Shown here piece after piece: positions 8,570-16,084 of a stretch of DNA of 64,000 nt. The notes under the pieces are model-generated. The model was not told the origin of the DNA and ran no database searches. It was given only the letters and a program-made list of their open reading frames with translations. The stretch spans positions 1,240,001-1,304,000 of the forward strand of contig CAVWLA010000001.1 in NCBI GenBank assembly GCA_963755825.1. Reading direction: 5' to 3'. The translations under genes and the position numbers were made by a program. Positions within the stretch are counted from its first letter, which is position 1. Every line of letters begins with the position of its first letter. Source of the stretch: DATBQN01 sp963755825 (GTDB lineage: Bacteria; Acidobacteriota; Thermoanaerobaculia; Multivoradales; UBA5704).

Positions 8570-10264
8570 ATGAACGATCGCGATGGAGGCGTCTGGACGC
8601 GGCGGCGATTCCTCGGCATGGTGGGCAAGGCGGGCGGCGCCGCCGCGGTCTACGAGACGATGACGGCGATGGGCCTCATCAACGTGCCGGCGGCCTGGGG
8701 CGGCCCGCCCAAGCTGCCGGAGGGGAGCGGCGCCGGCAAGTCGGTGCTCATCCTCGGCGCCGGCATCGGCGGCCTCACCGCCGCCTACGAGCTCGCCCGC
8801 GCCGGCTATCACTGCCAGATCCTCGAGCCGCGGGCGATCGCCGGCGGCCGCAGCCTGACCGCCCGCCGCGGCACCGTCGTCGACGAGGACGGCGACCGCG
8901 GCAAGACGCGCCAGGTCTGCAAGTTCGACGAGGGCCTCTACCTCAACATGGGCCCCGGGCGGCTCCCCTACCACCATCGGCGCGTCCTCCACTACTGCCA
9001 GGAGCTCAACGTGCCGCTCGAGGTCTACGTCATGGAGACCACCGCCAACCTCTACCAGAAGGATGGCGCCTTCGGCTCCAAGCCGCAGGTCAACCGGCGG
9101 ATCGCCAACGACACCCGCGGCTACATCGCCGAGCTGCTCGCCAAGGCGGTCTGCAAAGGCGCCCTCGACCAGGCGCTCGACGAAGAAGATCGGCACCTGC
9201 TGATGAGCCTGCTGGCGAAGTTCGGCGACCTCGACGGCGACCCCTGCGAGAAGTACGACAAGTCGCCCACCGCCTACGCGGGCTCGACGCGCTCCGGCTG
9301 CGAGAAGCCGCTCACCGTCTACCAGGCCTGCGACCCGGAGACCAAGATCCCCTTCGCCGACCTGCTGCGCTCGGACTTCTGGAAGCACCGCTTCTACCAG
9401 CCGGTCGACTACGAATGGCAGGCGACCCTCTTCCAGCCGGTGGGCGGCATGGACCAGATCGTCGAGGGATTCAAGCGCAAGGTGGGGAGCCTGATCCAGT
9501 ACCAGACCGAGGTGGTCGAGATCCACCTGCAGCCGAACGGCGTCGAGGTCGTCTGCCGCGACACCGCGTCGCGCGAGAAGCGCGCGCTGCGCGCCGACTA
9601 CTGCCTGTCGAGCATCCCGCTCTCCATCCTGAAGCACCTCGACGCCAACTTCTCCCCCGATTACAAGAAGGCGGTCGACGCCTCGCGCGCCGCCCCCACC
9701 TGCAAGGTCGGCTGGCAGGCCAACCGCCGTTTCTGGGAGACCGAGGGCGAGATCTACGGCGGCATCAGCTGGATCGACGACTCCATCACCCAGATGTGGT
9801 ACCCCTCCTACGACTACTTCACCGCCAAGGGGACGCTCACCGGCGCCTACAACTACGACGAGAACGCCATCGCCCTCGGCCGCATGGGGCTCGAGGAGCG
9901 CCTGGCGACGGCGCGGCAGGGGGCGATCAAGCTGCACCGGGAGTTCGCCGACGACGCCATCGTGCCGCAGGCCCTCGGCCTCTCGATCGCCTGGCAGAAC
10001 GTCCCCTACCAGCGCGGCGGCTGGGCCGAGTGGGACGACACCAGCATGGCCGACCGCGACGCCTACGCCCGCCTGCTCGACCCGGACGGCAACTTCTACG
10101 TCATCGGCGATCAGGTCTCGACGCTCCCCGGCTGGCAGGAGGGGGCGATGATGTCGGCCGAGCACGTCATCGGTCTGATGACCCGGCCCGCCGGCCTGCT
10201 GCGGCAGGAGAAGACGACGGTCCTCCACGCGCCGAGCTCGCGCCGGGTGGCGCAGGGCGGCTAG
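8570..10264 (+). CDS. Tat-exported flavin amine oxidase
   Basis: A 564-residue FAD-dependent amine oxidase (MAO/L-amino-acid oxidase superfamily). A twin-arginine signal, TRRRFLG, lies at residues 10-16. The dinucleotide-binding motif GAGIGGLTAAYELARAGY is at 63-80, followed by E-P-R-A-I-A-G-G-R. The C-terminal FAD-contact region reads FYVIGDQVSTLPGWQEGAMMSAEHV. The start is preceded by GGGAGGAGCGAGCG, a strong ribosome binding site. The family oxidatively deaminates amino acids or amines with release of H2O2; the substrate cannot be told here. A 12-bp hairpin lies just after the stop. Confidence 0.87.
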   Translation: MNDRDGGVWTRRRFLGMVGKAGGAAAVYETMTAMGLINVPAAWGGPPKLPEGSGAGKSVLILGAGIGGLTAAYELARAGYHCQILEPRAIAGGRSLTARRGTVVDEDGDRGKTRQVCKFDEGLYLNMGPGRLPYHHRRVLHYCQELNVPLEVYVMETTANLYQKDGAFGSKPQVNRRIANDTRGYIAELLAKAVCKGALDQALDEEDRHLLMSLLAKFGDLDGDPCEKYDKSPTAYAGSTRSGCEKPLTVYQACDPETKIPFADLLRSDFWKHRFYQPVDYEWQATLFQPVGGMDQIVEGFKRKVGSLIQYQTEVVEIHLQPNGVEVVCRDTASREKRALRADYCLSSIPLSILKHLDANFSPDYKKAVDASRAAPTCKVGWQANRRFWETEGEIYGGISWIDDSITQMWYPSYDYFTAKGTLTGAYNYDENAIALGRMGLEERLATARQGAIKLHREFADDAIVPQALGLSIAWQNVPYQRGGWAEWDDTSMADRDAYARLLDPDGNFYVIGDQVSTLPGWQEGAMMSAEHVIGLMTRPAGLLRQEKTTVLHAPSSRRVAQGG

Positions 10265-10302
10265 GAGGCAGAGGCGACAGCTGGCAGGAGCCGGACGCAA
10301 CG

Positions 10303-10330
10303 CGGGGCGCGGCGAGAACGCCGCGCCCCG
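10303..10330. terminator. Hairpin between convergent genes, no T-run
   Basis: A perfect 12-bp stem (CGGGGCGCGGCG at 10303-10314 with 10319-10330) closes an AGAA loop. It lies 38 nt after the amine oxidase stop and 23 nt from the stop of the opposing small gene. It probably protects or terminates both transcripts; there is no poly-T on either side. Confidence 0.65.
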
Positions 10331-10353
10331 ACAGAGCAAACCGGCGAGAGCCC

Positions 10354-10713
10354 TTACGAGGGGTTCGGCGCCATCTTCTTGGCGGCCTTGAGGACGTCGA
10401 CGCGGGCGGCGGTCTTGTCGGTGCCGTTCTCGGTGTAGGAGACGCGCACGTCGTCGCCGGTCTGCAGATCGGCCAGGGTCATCACCTTCTTGCCGTGGCG
10501 GAACTTGGTCGAGCTGTCGGTCTTGAAGGTCGAGGAATCGTTGCCGTGCTTGACGGTGAAGGTGCCGCCGGTCGAATCGACCGAATCGATCATGCCGTGC
10601 ATCCGGGTGTACTTGGAGCTGTCGGAATGCATGTTCGAGTCGGCCGCGTAGGCCATGCCCGCCGTGGCGAAGACCAGCAGCAGGGCCGCACCAAGAATCG
10701 CATGCTTGCGCAT
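10354..10713 (-). CDS. Small secreted protein, DUF5666-like
   Basis: A 119-residue exported protein. The start at 10713 follows AGGAGAGACACG on its strand, and the signal peptide MRKHAILGAALLLVFATAGM ends near AYAA. The mature part (MHGMIDSVDSTGGTFTVKHG, then FRHGKKVMTLADLQTGDDVRVSY) looks like a small beta-barrel with an OB/DUF5666-type rhythm: a value-bearing strand pair followed by an L-K/Q-T-G-D-x-V turn. Function unknown, presumably periplasmic. Confidence 0.75.
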   Translation of the reverse strand: MRKHAILGAALLLVFATAGMAYAADSNMHSDSSKYTRMHGMIDSVDSTGGTFTVKHGNDSSTFKTDSSTKFRHGKKVMTLADLQTGDDVRVSYTENGTDKTAARVDVLKAAKKMAPNPS

Positions 10714-11000
10714 CGTGTCTCTCCTCTGAGCTGAAGAGCACCGCCATGGTGCCCTCGGACCCGAGCGGGTCCATGCGCTCAAAGACTGCAAAGCACGAGC
10801 CAGATGCCGATGGAAGGAGCGCCGCGGCCGACGCGCCGACCGGCGCTCAGCCGCGGGCGGAGCGCGGCAGAGCCTCCGTCGCCATGCTGTCGCCTCCCGC
10901 GCCGCGCGCCGGTCGAGCTGCTGTGGAATCGAAGGAAAAGGCTAGCACGAAGGCCGCGGGCGTCCGCCGATGGCTCCCGCCACGCGACCGACAACCTCAG
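10714..11000. other. Divergent intergenic region
   Basis: This is most of the 352-base spacer between the leftward small secreted gene and the rightward coiled-coil gene. It holds a 6-bp hairpin (10757-10762 with 10767-10772, loop GAGC) in the leader of the leftward gene. I see no convincing gene in it. Confidence 0.5.
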
Positions 11001-11030
11001 TTGACACGCACCTGCTCTTCGATGGACGAT
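11001..11030 (+). promoter_or_regulatory. Candidate sigma70-type promoter
   Basis: A consensus -35 TTGACA (11001-11006) is spaced 18 bp from a weak -10 GACGAT (11025-11030), 36 bases before the start of the coiled-coil gene. The -10 match is poor. Confidence 0.35.
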
Positions 11031-11065
11031 TCAGGCCCGATCCCGTCCGCGAGAGGAGAGCAGCC

Positions 11066-11521
11066 ATGTCCACGCCGAAGAGCATCCGCGAGAGCCTCGT
11101 CGACTGGCAGCAGATGCTCGACAACCTGGCTCCCCGCCTCGGCGAGCTGCCGCACCTCCGCCCCCTCCACGACGACCTCGCCGCCCTCCTCGCCGCGGCC
11201 ACGGCCCTCGAAACCGAGCGCAGCCGCCAGGAGGCGCGCCTCCGCGAGGTGAACCACGAGCGCCAGCTCTCCCACCGCCAGGGCCGCGACCTCCGCAACC
11301 GCCTCGTCGCCGGCCTGCAGGGGACCTTCGGCCCGGAGAGCGAGGAGCTGATCGAGTTCGGCATCAAGCCCCGCCCGAGAGAGGTCCGCCGCCGTCGCCT
11401 CTCCCTCGAAGAGAAGGCCGAGAGAGCCAGCCAGAGGGCGGAGGCGGCGCGGGTGAAGGCGGGGGTCGGCGAGCCGGCGGCGGCGAGCGCGACCAAGATC
11501 AAGACGACGATCGTGAACTAG
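11066..11521 (+). CDS. Small charged coiled-coil hypothetical protein
   Basis: A 151-residue protein. The ATG at 11066 follows GAGAGGAGAG at proper distance. Residues ~30-80 form a heptad-rich helix (LAALLAAATALETERSRQEA), and the C-terminal third is basic and Lys/Arg/Ala-rich, ending KIKTTIVN. No signal peptide or membrane helix. It may be a structural or nucleic-acid-associated protein; I do not recognise a family. Confidence 0.65.
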   Translation: MSTPKSIRESLVDWQQMLDNLAPRLGELPHLRPLHDDLAALLAAATALETERSRQEARLREVNHERQLSHRQGRDLRNRLVAGLQGTFGPESEELIEFGIKPRPREVRRRRLSLEEKAERASQRAEAARVKAGVGEPAAASATKIKTTIVN

Positions 11522-11701
11522 CGCGGTGTTTCTCGCGCGGCCTGGACGGGCGTGCTCCCAGCCGGTTGCGGTCCAGGCGGTGGGTCGATTCCCATGCGCT
11601 TTCCGCCAGGGCCTATTCGTTGTGTACTCTGCTGGCGGCCAGCCCGTTGATAGCGTATTCTTATTCAACGCAGTTCAGCGGTCTGTTTGAAAGGAGAGAG
11701 C

Positions 11702-12184
11702 ATGCCCTACCGTCGGCTCCTACAGATCTTCGGCCTCGCGATCGTGATCCTCACGACTGCGCACGCTAGCTCTGCACTTCCTGCGAATGTCTACTGCTGC
11801 GCCAATAACTGCGCGTTGGTTCCCACCGCCGAGTGTCCTGGTGGAGGGTGGACGAGCAGCTCCAGTTGCCTCGACCACTGCGTCACCTGTCAAGACCAGT
11901 GCAATGTGGCCGAGAATAACTGCCTCCAGGGATGTGACATTAGCGGGTGTGCCAGTTGGAGCGATCCTTTCGCGTGCCAATCTTGCCAACAAGACTGCGA
12001 GTCTGATGGTGACAGCTGCGTCGCCGGGTGCCCTGGTGACGCATTGGCACAATGGAATCCCGCAGAAGGCACCAGCTCCCGAGCGCTTCCGTGGGAGTCC
12101 TGCTCTCCTTCCTTCAGGCATAGCGATCCATCCAGAGGTGCTGCTCGCCGGGGAAGTATCCAACCTTCTCCCGCAAAGAGATGA
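11702..12184 (+). CDS. Secreted cysteine-rich hypothetical protein
   Basis: A 160-residue protein that starts at 11702 after AAAGGAGAGAG. The signal peptide is LLQIFGLAIVILTTAHASSA. The mature part has 17 cysteines in short CxxC/CxxxC loops (YCCANNC, CQDQC, CLQGC, CQSCQQDC), followed by a low-complexity Ser/Arg/Pro tail. The coding region has much lower GC than its neighbours, suggesting recent arrival or weak codon selection. Function unknown; the pattern suits an exported disulfide-rich peptide. Confidence 0.65.
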   Translation: MPYRRLLQIFGLAIVILTTAHASSALPANVYCCANNCALVPTAECPGGGWTSSSSCLDHCVTCQDQCNVAENNCLQGCDISGCASWSDPFACQSCQQDCESDGDSCVAGCPGDALAQWNPAEGTSSRALPWESCSPSFRHSDPSRGAARRGSIQPSPAKR

Positions 12185-12267
12185 CCGGACTGCACAGCAA
12201 GGAGTAGCCGCCCACGAAGTCCACCTCTCTCGGGATGTGGCCTTCGATCGGCGCTAGACTCCCCTCC

Positions 12268-13581
12268 ATGAGCCCCCAGGAAGGCGAAGCGCCGCTTCTC
12301 TCCGTCCGCTGTACGCGCGCGGGTCAGATGGGACGGTACCTGCCATTCACCGGCACCAGCCGGCTGTCGGTCTTCGCCGACCGGCTGGAGATCGACCGCG
12401 TGGCGATCTACTACCCATACCTGCTCGAGGCGCAGGAGCTGCCGGGCCTTGGCGCCTACCCGTTCCTCCTCGAGCTCGCCTATGTGGCGGCGGACGCCAC
12501 GCGGGTCGAGCTCTGGTTCGCCTTCCAGAGCCTCGTCCCCGGCCGCTCGCGGCGGCGGCTCGACGACTTCTGCCGGCTGGTGACGGAGAACAGGGCGCAG
12601 TTCGCCGCCTCCACGGCTCCCCTCGCCGGCGGCGCCGCGATGCCGCAAGCGGCCGGTCCGGTCGCCGGGCAGCCGGCGGGTGCGATCGCTGGGCAGCCGG
12701 CCGGTCCGCCGGCCGCGGCGCCGGCCCCCCTCGCCACGGCCACCGTCCGCAGCGGGCGCGAGGCGGGCCGCGGCGGGCGCCGCGGCGTCGTGGTGCACTC
12801 GGCGCGCATCGCCTTCCCGCCCTGCTGTCCGGTCTGCGGCGGCGAGCCGCTCACCGTCGCGACCCTCGGCGTCGCCGCCGACGCCGTGCGCTTCCTGCCC
12901 TTCGGCGCGCCCGCCGCCTGGTTCGTACCGGTCTGCCCGGCGCATCGGCGCCTCGGCGACGCCATCGTCGTCGAGGGCTGGAGCGTCAGCTCCTCCGACG
13001 TCCACTTCTCGTTCGCCAACGCCGCCTATGCCGAGCGCTTCCTCGCCGCCAACGCAGCCGACGCGGTGAACACCGCCCTGCCGCGCCCTGCCGACGGTGC
13101 GCCGGGGCTCGCCGCCAAGGTGACGAACGGCACCCGCTTCGTGCTCTATCTCTACGTCGCCGCGCTCATCCTCCCCTGGATCTTTCGCTTCTCCGAGGTC
13201 TACGAGATCCCGCCGGGGGCGGACCGCCGCGCCCGCGGGCTCCGCTACAGCGTCGCGACGGCGCTCCTCGGCTGGTGGTCGCTGTCGACCCCCATCGTCG
13301 CCATCCGGGCGCTGGCGGTGAATCACCAGGGAGGCCTGGACGTCAGCTCGAACGTCCTCGCGGCGGCCCGCGGCGAGGCGCTCCTCCCCCACCGCGGCAA
13401 CGTGCTCGATCTGAACCGCGCGCTCTGGTGGAGCCGTACGATGCGCACGCCCGACCTCGTCGTCGGCCCGGACTGGGCGGAGCCGTACAGCGAGCTGCAG
13501 TCCTCGATGGCACGCCTGCATGAAGAGGACGACGCCGAGGCCGCGGCACGCGAGACGGCCGCTTCCGCGCCCACCCGCTGA
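12268..13581 (+). CDS. Zinc-ribbon membrane protein of unknown function
   Basis: A 437-residue protein. I take the ATG at 12268 (SPQEGEAP); an ATG at 12235 is possible but has no ribosome binding site. The N-terminal ~125 residues are a soluble domain. A Pro/Ala/Gly linker with GQPAG copies follows, then a zinc-binding pattern (CCPVCG about 190 residues in, and VCPAHRR about 30 residues later). Two hydrophobic segments are near the C-terminus (LYLYVAALILPWIF and YSVATALLGWWSL). The tail is acidic then Ala-rich. No family recognised. Confidence 0.65.
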   Translation: MSPQEGEAPLLSVRCTRAGQMGRYLPFTGTSRLSVFADRLEIDRVAIYYPYLLEAQELPGLGAYPFLLELAYVAADATRVELWFAFQSLVPGRSRRRLDDFCRLVTENRAQFAASTAPLAGGAAMPQAAGPVAGQPAGAIAGQPAGPPAAAPAPLATATVRSGREAGRGGRRGVVVHSARIAFPPCCPVCGGEPLTVATLGVAADAVRFLPFGAPAAWFVPVCPAHRRLGDAIVVEGWSVSSSDVHFSFANAAYAERFLAANAADAVNTALPRPADGAPGLAAKVTNGTRFVLYLYVAALILPWIFRFSEVYEIPPGADRRARGLRYSVATALLGWWSLSTPIVAIRALAVNHQGGLDVSSNVLAAARGEALLPHRGNVLDLNRALWWSRTMRTPDLVVGPDWAEPYSELQSSMARLHEEDDAEAAARETAASAPTR

Positions 13582-13660
13582 CGCGCTCGCAAGGCCCGGG
13601 CGGCCAGGAAGCCAGCGCTCTCAAAGGCGTCCAAAAACTTTCGTCCGCAGCGTTCAGTTT

Positions 13661-13960
13661 CAATCGGATCGCGAAGAATTCGTCTGACTCGCTTCCAGCT
13701 CGGCCGGAACGGGAAGAATCCATTTCTTCCCCATCCAACTCAACCGGCTGGCGAAGAATCCATCTCTTCGGCTTCCATCTCAACCGGAGCGCGAAGAACC
13801 CGTTTGTTCGGCTTCCACTTCAACCGGAAGGCGAAGAATCCGTCTCTTCCGCTTCCGCGCCGCCCGGAAGCGGAAGAATCGATCTCTTCCGCCGATCTCG
13901 CGAGATTCTTTCTTCCCGGCCAATCGGAACGAAAGGAAACCGTCGCTTCCGGTTGCGATC
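13661..13960. repeat. Array of 40-bp hairpin-forming tandem repeats
   Basis: Seven 40-bp units start at 13661, 13701, 13741, 13781, 13821, 13861 and 13921; a 20-bp half unit (13901-13920) breaks the register once. The GAAGAA core recurs at exactly 40-bp intervals (13673, 13713, 13753, 13793, 13833, 13873). Several units can fold around a 5-7-nt loop with matched changes in both arms: GGGAAGAA/TTCTTCCC (13711-13731), CGAAGA/TCTTCG (13752-13770) and GCGGAAGA/TCTTCCGC (13870-13892). A 40-bp period is not a multiple of three, and no frame looks coding. The array is visibly less GC-rich than its surroundings. There are no unique spacers. A degenerate extra unit may precede at 13621. Confidence 0.85.
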
Positions 13961-14085
13961 CGCCGGGCAGCTCGAAAGGCGGGCTGCTCCGCTCTCGAAC
14001 CGCTCGGCCGGTCAGACCTTCGTGAGGGAAGGCTCGGCGGCCCTGGGATGGGCAGGAATCGACCTCGCAGGCTGGAGCTTCATTC

Positions 14086-14107
14086 CGGAGCCGCCCGCCG
14101 GGCTCCG
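14086..14107 (-). terminator. Weak hairpin downstream of tRNA-Leu
   Basis: CGGAGCC (14086-14092) and GGCTCCG (14101-14107) pair over an 8-nt loop, 13 nt after the 3' end of the leftward tRNA. No T-run follows. Confidence 0.35.
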
Positions 14108-14120
14108 CTCTCTCTCAATG

Positions 14121-14203
14121 TGCCGGAGGCGGGACTCGAACCCGCACGCCCTTGCGAGCGGAAGATTTTAAGTCTCCTGCGTCTACCGTTCCGCCACTCC
14201 GGC
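14121..14203 (-). tRNA. tRNA-Leu (anticodon UAA)
   Basis: On the minus strand an 83-nt cloverleaf has acceptor GCCGGAG/CTCCGGC with discriminator A, the D-arm GGCGGAACGGTAGACGC, an anticodon stem GGAGA/TCTTC (one G-U) around loop CTTAAAA (anticodon TAA), a long class II variable arm and T-arm GCGGGTTCGAGTCCCGC. CCA is not encoded. It reads UUA (and probably UUG) leucine codons, which are rare in such a GC-rich genome. Confidence 0.95.
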
Positions 14204-14255
14204 CGCCGGCATTGTAGCAACGGACGGCCGGCCCGCCCGTCCGCTCGCCGCCGGC

Positions 14256-15929
14256 TCAGAAGAGGCCGACCACCTTGCCGTCGGCGTCGATGTCGATCTT
14301 CTCGGCGGCGGGGACCTTGGGGAGGCCCGGCATGGTCATGATGTCGCCGCAGATGACCACCACGAACTCGGCGCCGGCGGAGAGGCGGACCTCGCGGATG
14401 TCGATGGCGTGGCCCTCGGTCGCTCCCAGGCGGTGGGGATCGGTCGAGAAGGAGTACTGGGTCTTGGCGATGCAGACGGCGAAGTGGCCGTAGCCGTCGG
14501 CCTGGTAGCGCTCGATCTGCTCGCGCACCTTGGAGCTGGCGGTGACCTCCGCCGCGCGGTAGACCTTCTGGGCGATCTTCTCGATCTTCGTCCACAGCGT
14601 GTCGCCGGTCTCGTAGGCGAAGGAGACGCTCGGCTCGCGGTCGGCGAGGTCGACGACGATCTCCGCCAGATCGACGGCGCCCTTGCCGCCGTCGGCCCAA
14701 TGCGAGGCGACGGCGACCGGCACGCCGAGGGAGCGCATGCGCTCCTCGACGCGGGCCAGCTCCGCCGCGGTGTCGGACGAGAAGCGGTTGATGGCGACGG
14801 CGCAGGGGATGCCGAAGAGGCGCTTGACGTTGTCGACGTGGCGCTCGAGGTTGGCGAAGCCGCGCGCCAGGGCCTCGTCGTTCTCCTCGCCGAGGCTCTT
14901 CAACGCCGCCCCGCCGTGGTACTTGAGCGCCCGGATGGTGGCGACGACGACCGCCGCCGCCGGCTTCAAGCCCGCCCGTCGGCACTTGATGTCGATGAAC
15001 TTCTCGCCGCCCAGGTCGGCGCCGAACCCCGCCTCGGTGACCACGTAGTCGGCGAGCTTCAAGGCCGTGCGGGTCGCCATCACCGAGTTGCAGCCGTGGG
15101 CGATGTTGCCGAACGGGCCGCCGTGGATGAAGGCGGGGTTGTTCTCCAGCGTCTGCACCAGGTTGGGCTTGATGGCGTCCTTGAGGATGACGGTCATGGC
15201 GCCGTGGGCGCCCAGGTCGCGGGCGGTGACCGGCGCCCGCTCGCGGGTGCGCGCCACGACGATGTTGCCGAGGCGCTCCTTCAGATCGGCGAGCGAGGTG
15301 GCGAGGCAGAGGATCGCCATCACCTCGGAGGCGGCCACGATGTCGAAGCCGTCGGCGCGCGGATAGCCGTTGCCGACGCCGCCGAGGCCGATGGTCATCT
15401 CGCGGAGAGCGCGGTCGTTCATGTCCATCACCCGCCGCCAGGTCACCCGCCGGGCGTCGATCCCCAGGGCGTTGCCGTAGTGGATGTGGTTGTCGAGCAT
15501 CGCCGCGAGGAGGTTGTTGGCGAGGGCGATGGCGCTGAAGTCGCCGGTGAAGTGGAGGTTGATGTCCTCCATCGGCACCACCTGCGCGTAGCCGCCGCCG
15601 GCGGCGCCGCCCTTCATGCCGAAGACCGGCCCGATCGAGGGCTCGCGCAGGCAGATGAGCGCCTTCTTGCCGATGAGGTGGAGAGCGTCGCCCAAGCCGA
15701 CCGTCGTCGTCGTCTTGCCCTCGCCCGGCGGCGTCGGGGTCATCGCCGTCACCAGGATGAGCTTGCCGTCCGGCCGCCCGGCGAGGCTCTCGATGTAGTC
15801 GAGCGAGAGCTTGGCCTTGAAGTGGCCGAAGGGCTCGAGCTGCTCGGCGGGGACGCCCAGCCGGTTGACCGCGACCTCGGAGATGCGCTGGAGCTTCGCC
15901 TGCTGGGCAACCTCGATGTTCGACGGCAT
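14256..15929 (-). CDS. fhs: Formate--tetrahydrofolate ligase
   Basis: A 557-residue cytosolic enzyme, the normal length for the family. It makes 10-formyl-tetrahydrofolate from formate, ATP and tetrahydrofolate in one-carbon metabolism. Visible hallmarks are the P-loop region TPTPPGEGKTTTTVGL (residues 64-79), the downstream LREPSIGPVFGMKGGAAGGG, and VTEAGFGADLGGEKF. The ATG at 15929 is preceded by GGAGGAGAGGGAAGAG on its strand. The frame stays open far upstream, but the sequence before this ATG is not Fhs-like. The gene is isolated: tRNA-Leu lies downstream, and the DedA-PAP2 gene upstream is 155 bases away. Confidence 0.96.
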   Translation of the reverse strand: MPSNIEVAQQAKLQRISEVAVNRLGVPAEQLEPFGHFKAKLSLDYIESLAGRPDGKLILVTAMTPTPPGEGKTTTTVGLGDALHLIGKKALICLREPSIGPVFGMKGGAAGGGYAQVVPMEDINLHFTGDFSAIALANNLLAAMLDNHIHYGNALGIDARRVTWRRVMDMNDRALREMTIGLGGVGNGYPRADGFDIVAASEVMAILCLATSLADLKERLGNIVVARTRERAPVTARDLGAHGAMTVILKDAIKPNLVQTLENNPAFIHGGPFGNIAHGCNSVMATRTALKLADYVVTEAGFGADLGGEKFIDIKCRRAGLKPAAAVVVATIRALKYHGGAALKSLGEENDEALARGFANLERHVDNVKRLFGIPCAVAINRFSSDTAAELARVEERMRSLGVPVAVASHWADGGKGAVDLAEIVVDLADREPSVSFAYETGDTLWTKIEKIAQKVYRAAEVTASSKVREQIERYQADGYGHFAVCIAKTQYSFSTDPHRLGATEGHAIDIREVRLSAGAEFVVVICGDIMTMPGLPKVPAAEKIDIDADGKVVGLF

Positions 15930-16084
15930 CTCTTCCCTCTCCTCCCCCGGCGGGGAAAATCGATCGATCGCGGTGTCGGCGCGGGCGCGCGGGAATCCCC
16001 GGACGCCCCCGAGGGACCGCCCTGAAACGCCGGCGGAAGAGTACCGCAGATGATGGCCGGGGGGTCGCTGGGCGCCGGCGCCCG

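Noticed and set aside
13661..13960. CRISPR array
   Set aside because: The units are contiguous 40-bp degenerate copies without unique spacers of constant size, and no cas genes are in the window.
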